Assembly: GCA_013398015.1 (NCBI GenBank)
Contig: VZRR01002859.1
Span: 124,001-188,000 of the forward strand
Source: Oreocharis arfaki
Taxonomy: Eukaryota; Chordata; Aves; Passeriformes; Paramythiidae
Length of the DNA stretch: 64,000 bases
Reading direction: 5' to 3'
The position numbers and the translations under genes are program-made. Shown piece by piece: positions 57,866-64,000 of this stretch; positions within the stretch are counted from its first letter, which is position 1, and each line of letters begins with the position of its first letter. The notes under the pieces are model-generated. The model searched no databases, was not told the DNA's origin, and saw only the letters and a list, made by a program, of their open reading frames with translations.

Positions 57866-60800
57866 TGAATGGAGACAGCTGGAATATAAAGAGCGTATTT
57901 TCTGCAAAACAGCCAGAAGAGATCATTCTCAGCCATGCTTACATCTTCTTGCTAAACCTCACCAAGATACGTCCGATTCTCTCGGGTTAGCTGCCACAGA
58001 TGACTGGTATTTGCAGTGTCCTCCCATAAGGGGCTTTAAGGCAGATGAAAAACAGGCTTAAAATCTCCAGGACTCTTTTATGGTGTGGTAAGAGTAAACA
58101 ATCACAGGAGTCTTTTTTGACCATAAAAACTATGAGGCTTTGAACTCTTCCTTACCATTTCTCAGCAGCTCTCTTCTTCATTTTCCTCGCATATCTCCAC
58201 AGCATAGGGAATGCCATGATGTTACAATCTCCCAGAGGAATATCATAGTCTAATGATCAAAGAAGTGAAAAATCAGAGGAAAATGTTAGAAACCATATGA
58301 AGAGTGTGAAAATGAGTTAAGAAGTATAAAGTATTTTAAAGACCCCACTGCACTAACCTTCTTGTCATTTCTATTTGTTACTTTGTTGAAAAGCTATATT
58401 TCTATAATCTGCCACAGGGAGTCATTGGGACATCAGCGGAAGGTCTCTGCCTTTTCACTTCCTCAGTGATAAATGCAATGGCTTTCTCTCGTTGTTCTCT
58501 GAAGTTATCTATTCAAGTTTGCTGACATACTCCACAGTCAAATAACCAATTTCTAAATAAAGCTGTCAAAACCATCATTACAGGAAGAACAGTGCCAATC
58601 AACACATAGGCACATACTAAATAAATTAAAAAGTTCCAAGCCAATTTATTTTCTTACAGAAGAGACCTCAGAAAATTAACAGAGAAAAAAAAGGAAAAGA
58701 TTTAATTGTAGGATTGCTATTATATCTTATATCATTTCTCCTTTTATCTATGAAATGTTCAAATAAGGCTCAAAGTCTAAACTGATTATATTTCTGACAT
58801 TCTGTGAGACTAAAATGGACTGACTAAAGACTTTAAACTCCTAGGTAACTAAATGTTAAAGTCCTATCTCATGATAACCACAACAGTTATTTCAAGACTT
58901 GACAGAGGTACATATTTTTCGCACATTACAGAACCGGAAGGTAGAAGAGAATCTATGTGATACAGTGAATGTACAATTAAAAATCGGATCCTAATATAGC
59001 ATTAATATAATTTTTATTAATGTTTTTCATATGCCTGGAGAATAATAAAACCAGATATTTTTCCTCATATCTTTCCACCTATCTGTTCAACTTCCCTGTT
59101 TCTTTATTGACAGTGGTATTCCTGCACTGTGCTGCTCTTATTCTCTCCTTAGCTTGTCAGAGGGTTAGACCTAATTCCTGATTCAGTCATCTGCCAGTTA
59201 GGTGCCAGCATACCATCCATGTTGGAATGGTGTCTGAACTCAAGAATTAGGTGCCCAGACTCTCACTGATGCATGTCCTGTCGGAAGCTGTGCCCTTGGG
59301 CAGAGTGGAAGGTCTCTGAAGCAGAGTGCACAGGGGAGGCATTCTACTCTCCTTGAGGAGCACCAAAAGATTTTCACAGTTTTCAGGCGCAAAATCAATC
59401 TATTTTATGAAGACAAATCCAGAGAAAACACACATCCCACGAAAACAATTTCTGTAGAAAACTCTTCATCAGTTTACTATGGGGGATTTTCGAAGAGAAG
59501 AACTTCCATTTTTCCTTGTTATGACACTATTAAAAAAATGCAGACTTTAAAGAAAAAACAACAAAACCTAGAAAATGTAGGGTTTATGACATTTTATTGG
59601 TGACAACAGCCTTATCAAGAAGATTTTACATTAAAAAAAAAAAATTATGAAGCTAGAGAAGCTGCATGGAGAATTAAGCCTATTTGAAGCATTCTGGACA
59701 GTAGCCCTTTGAAAAACTCATCATAAAAGGAGGCTGTTGCTAAGATACTATGGCTACTATCATCAGGATAATGTGGTGGACATATATATATATATATTTT
59801 TTTTTTTTAAACAAGAAATCTTGATCAATGAGCACCACAGACTATAAGCAACGTTATCAAACCTACATGGTATATTAAAGATTGAGTAGAACATTTAATT
59901 TCATGCTGATAAGACAAAGTGAAGTTCGTCTTCAGAGTGATGTCCATCAAAGAATGTCACAAGAAACAGCCACAATGCTTGTTAGCTGCTTGAACAGAAG
60001 AACACAGACACATGGCTCAGAAGTGAGCTGAGAACAGAAGCCAAAGACACTAAAGAAAAAGAGTGAACAGATGTTGCTGCTGAGGTGAGGAAAATGTGTA
60101 GACATTTCATTCTCCTGGAATCAAAGACAACTAAAACCATAAGGACCAAAAATTACCATGAGTGGGTCCTAAATTAGTCTTTTGATTGGGAATGGCTAGT
60201 TAGTTGAAATGATCAAAATAGAAGATCAAAGGAGTATATGGAAACTACACAAATCTGAAGTCAAATTAGGTTTATGGGCAAAATTATTACTCTCTTAAGA
60301 CAGCACAACAGCTCCTCAACTAGAAGAGGCCATTAGATAGTCTTCAATACATTTTCATGTCAAAGAAAGGGTCCAAGGCTCTCTAGGCTGTTCAGGTACC
60401 TATGCTACCTATTCCAGTGCAGCTTTGCCTTTGAGACTCTCAGCCTGCAGTCAGAGCAGAACAGTTCACAAAGAAAATCAGCTTGCATGACAAATTTTGT
60501 TCTCCGCCTGAGGAGTAGTGCAAAGGTATTCTCTCCTAATTAAAATATGAATGCTGTCATCTGATAATCTTCCTTGTAAGAAATAACAAGCTCACTAATT
60601 AAATGTGCAATTTCTTGACATTTAAAGAGGTCATTTTTTTTTTCCATGTGTCTGATCATTTATTTGAGGTGCTACTTTCAGGCATGTTTATCATACTAAC
60701 CAAAATTAATAACTAGCATAACAGACCCTTCTAAAACAGAAGGGTAAGTAATGTAGTTCTGTCCTTTTGCTCAACTGAAATTTTAATATAGAAAATAACT

Positions 60801-61346
60801 CTAATTAAATAGAGGATAGAGATTTCATTTTTTTTAAGTCCTCATCATGTTTCTGGGCTTCCTATGTACGTCTTCTGATGTCTGTCTTTCATAAGGTCAC
60901 TTCTTTATTCCATTTGGCTTTAATGAATAAAATGTTATTGCATAAAACACAAAGAACATGGCAAGACAGTCCAACTTTAATTTAGTGATATTATTTCTAA
61001 AAAGGGTGCTCTTGTAGATGGATTGCTAGTTCTGGTGTGGATAGAGTGGAAGACCTGTGGGCACAGAGCTTATGTGACTTTCACAACTGTTATAACTGAA
61101 AACAGACCTTGATTTTTAGTGCAATAGTGAGAATACAATAAAACATATTTTAAGTGTAGGCTTCAAAAAGTCAGTCAAAAATTAAATTTTCTTTTTCACA
61201 GAAAATTCAAATCTTCTTGAAATTTGCTTTAGTCTGAATGGGATTGAAGAGTTCAAGGTTCCAAGTATTCTGCAAATCAAAATTTTAAAAGCATTCTCTT
61301 TTGAAAAAAGCAAACCCAGTCCCTGTGAATTTACCAAGCTATTAAT
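57866..61346. other. AT-rich non-coding sequence, nothing recognised
   Basis: No gene or repeat family was recognised. An (AT)n tract followed by a T-run lies at 59782-59808. Confidence 0.5.
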
Positions 61347-61705
61347 CACAGAATCACAGTGTAAGCTGAGTTGGAAGAGACTCACAAGGATCAAGTCCAG
61401 CTCCTGGCCCTGACCAGCACCATTCCCAAGAGTCGCACCATATGTCCAAAAGCATTGTCCAAACACTTCTTGAACTCTGTCAGGCTGGTGCTGTGACCAC
61501 TTCTCTGGTTCCAGTGCCCAGCCACCCTCTGGGTGAAGATCCTTTTCTTAATACCCAGCCTAAACCTCCTCTGACACAGCTTCAGGCCATTCCCTCCGGT
61601 CCTGTCACTGGACACCACAAAGAAGATAGCAGTGCCTGCCCCTCCTCTTCCCCTCACGAGGAAGTTGTAACTGCAATGAGGTGTCCCCTGGGTCTTAATG
61701 AAATA
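61347..61705 (-). mobile_element. CR1 LINE 3' end, antisense
   Basis: Antisense CR1 tail: 'aatcacagaatcacagtgta', 'gagttggaagagactcacaa', 'cacttcttgaactctgtcag', 'gtgcccagccaccctctggg', 'cctaaacctcctctgacaca' and 'ttcaggccattccctccgg'. It is well preserved over about 360 bp, which suggests a comparatively recent insertion, and is non-coding. Confidence 0.95.
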
Positions 61706-63946
61706 TAAACTCCTTATTTAGTAAAGTTATTTAGATGTACGAAAAAGTTGTATGAGTTACAGATTTAAATGTTTTGAAGTAGGGAATGGCCTTTCTCACC
61801 AGATATCTAAAGACAATCTGGCATTTATTACCATCTGCTTTGTTCTTCAGCAGTATGAACTTCATTTATGTGATCCTTCTGCTGAAAAAAAAAATATATG
61901 CCCTTCATTGCTTTGACTTTCATGGCTTGGATTTTTGGATTTTTTTTTTTTTTTCCGTAAGTGACATGTCTGTCAGGGGTTGATCTGTTATCTTTATGCT
62001 GCAATTCATGAAGAGGTTAAAATAGTCAACTGTTTGTTACCCTACTGCAGGGACACAGAGTAGGAAACATTTCTATTATGTAGCATTGCAGTTCTCAGAC
62101 CAGGATGGTAATTGCAATTAGTGACTGTTTGAGTTCATATACCAGGTTATTAACTGAAGCAGTAAGAAACAGAGATACTGCCTGCTTAGGACAGAAAGCT
62201 AGGGCAATAACCTCGTACACTGCATCAGTGAGAAATGGCAAAACATGTCAGAGCTCTCAGAAATTATAATTTTCTGTGTGTAGCTAAGGTCAACAGTTGA
62301 CTTTAGTATAATGAGGAATGAATTACTCAGAATAAAAGTAGTGTTTTATCTTGATTCTTGATCATTCTTATTTTAATGTGTGATAAGAGACTGAACACTT
62401 TAGCACCTGTGATATATTTTATCTTTTTATCTTTTCCGTCTTAAACTATCCAAACCTTAAGTATTCTGCTTTAAACCCTTAAATTTATCTTAAACTTTTA
62501 AGGTTTGGAAAGGTCTTAATTTTATCAGCTTTCTCCATAAATTGGTGACTCCAGAAAGATTTAATAACAGCCTAAAGCAGATACTCAAATTGGGCAGAAA
62601 AAACCCAGTAGGTAAATGAGCACTGAATTTCACTAGGCTTCAGTAAGAATCCTGGCAACTGAATTGACAAATTCATTTGCCAAAACAACACTTCATGCCG
62701 TTTCAGACTTCCTGAATTGTCTGAGATATCTGCACACCAATGATATATATACCCCATGACAGTAGTAAAGACCTAATTTAGATCTCAACATTGAATTGAA
62801 TCCTTCCCCTATCTTCCTGATGGCTGAAGTTAAATGTTATAAAAATCTAGCTACAAAGGACAATACAGTCAAATAAACACAACTCCTAATGCCATTTGAA
62901 ATGTCCTAGGGTCTCCAAGATATCTGCATCAGACTTTCAGGTATGCACAGGCCCTATAGAAGACCAACTAAAATTTTGGGCCAGTAGCTGAAAAGCTCAA
63001 AAGAAATCTTCTACAAAGAAGTCTTAAACATAATTTTGAACCACCCTAAAGCACCTCAGATGACACTGTCTCTAAACGACTTCATAAAAAAAATATATAA
63101 ATATTGGTAGAAAGAGAAACTAAAACTGTGTGTTTATTATGTTGCAATTATTAAAATATTAAATTTATTCTACTTGGTTTCAATAAGGTATAAGCCTGGA
63201 AGAACTGAAGATTAGGGAAAGAATTACTTCTTCTTGGATACCATGCGTACTTTCAAATTTCCCTTTTTGACCTATTTATTTTAGAATCAGTATTTATTGA
63301 AATCTCAGCTTTGATAGATTACAAATGTTCCCTATGTTATACACTGAAAATCATGACAAGGATTTGTGTTTCCTTACATGAAAATTCATCTCTTTCAAAA
63401 TCCATAAAGAGCAAAGTATGTTGCTAATCTATATATATCCCTTTACTTTCTTTTATATCTAGAAAATCTTATTTTGTACAAAAAATGATTTATGTATATC
63501 TGAGAGTTTTATTGTGCATTCTTGGTCACTCATTCCAGTATTTAATTTAATTTGTTACGGATAAGTATTCTTATTCAAAACTTCTCATCACTGAAGAAAA
63601 ATTACCAGAAAAGTAAGAGGCATAGAACCTGGCTGAAATAGGTGAGTTCTTATTAGCTAAGAAGACACAGTCTTAAAGCTGTTAACATGCTAAGGAATGC
63701 ACAGGAGTGCATTCTTCCTGGACTTTGCTGGCCACACTGCTGCTACGGAGCACAGTCCATTGACGGGTAATGAGAGAAATGTGGTCTTTAAGATAACTAT
63801 GAGCCAGCACATTGACTATTTGAAAAATAAATTGGATACAGAACTGACACGATTGTAATATACATTGGTCATTTGCTGGGATATGCAAAGGAACTGTATT
63901 AAACCCTAAGATAAAAATAGAAATAGTGTCAAAATTAGATTCTATA
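61706..63946. other. AT-rich non-coding sequence, nothing recognised
   Basis: No gene or repeat family was recognised. A T-run lies near 61939-61955. Confidence 0.5.
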
Positions 63947-64000
63947 CGCATAGAATCATAGAATAGTTTGAGTTGGAAGGGAACTTTTAAAGGTAAGCAA
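63947..64000 (-). mobile_element. CR1 LINE 3' end, antisense, cut by the window edge
   Basis: 'catagaatcatagaatagtt' followed by 'gagttggaagggaacttt' is the diagnostic antisense CR1 terminus with its short tail repeat (ATTCTATG on the sense strand). The rest of the element continues beyond the window. Confidence 0.93.

Noticed and set aside
1..64000. CRISPR arrays, operons, phage modules, tRNA and rRNA genes
   Set aside because: No regularly spaced repeats, no compact gene arrangement and no recognisable RNA gene were found; the window is vertebrate nuclear DNA.

Overview
The window looks like a non-coding, AT-rich stretch of a bird nuclear genome. The evidence is its repeat content: many CR1 LINE pieces with the avian 3' tail, several solo LTRs of the bird ERV-L type with repeated 'ctgcagcccatgg'-like blocks, a second TATA-box-bearing bird LTR type, and very old amniote relics (an ancient CR1 and a MIR-like CORE-SINE). 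There are no bacterial-style genes, operons, CRISPR arrays or RNA genes. Almost every open reading frame is either inside a repeat or of a length expected by chance. A neoavian, possibly passerine, host is likely, but this is inferred from remembered repeat types and was not checked by search.

Layout. 1-3.5 kb: plain AT-rich sequence. 3.55-4.2 kb: CR1 reverse transcriptase piece (+). 4.2-9.3 kb: unique sequence with small microsatellites. 9.32-10.08 kb: solo LTR (+) with a perfect 5-bp target duplication. 10.4-11.0 kb: possible very old CR1 (-). 14.52-15.62 kb: full-length solo LTR (-) with a perfect 5-bp duplication. 16.2-18.7 kb: long CR1 (+) that has lost its endonuclease. 20.93-21.75 kb: solo LTR (+). 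21.75-29.8 kb: mostly unique, with a purine-rich stretch near 23.6-24.6 kb. 29.8-31.3 kb: an unclassified bird interspersed repeat forming a head-to-head inverted repeat. 31.6-33.6 kb: ancient CR1 (-), followed by a younger CR1 tail. 37.8-38.6 kb: two partial LTRs joined in inverted orientation. 39.5-40.3 kb: truncated LTR (-). 46.75-47.32 kb: a second LTR type (+). 47.8-48.3 kb: CR1 (-). 51.6-54.2 kb: long CR1 (+). 54,793-54,916: the only convincing host exon candidate. 55.07-55.24 kb: MIR-like relic. 57.5, 61.3 and 63.95 kb: CR1 tails (-).

The simplest reading is one or more long introns, or an intergenic desert, carrying at least one 124-nt internal exon on the + strand near 54.8 kb. I could not name the gene. 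The retroelements are broken and none can encode a complete protein, so nothing here works as a set of cooperating genes. The items most worth following up are the exon, the two large inverted arrangements (30 kb and 38 kb), and a perfect 16-bp-arm hairpin at 51.9 kb.
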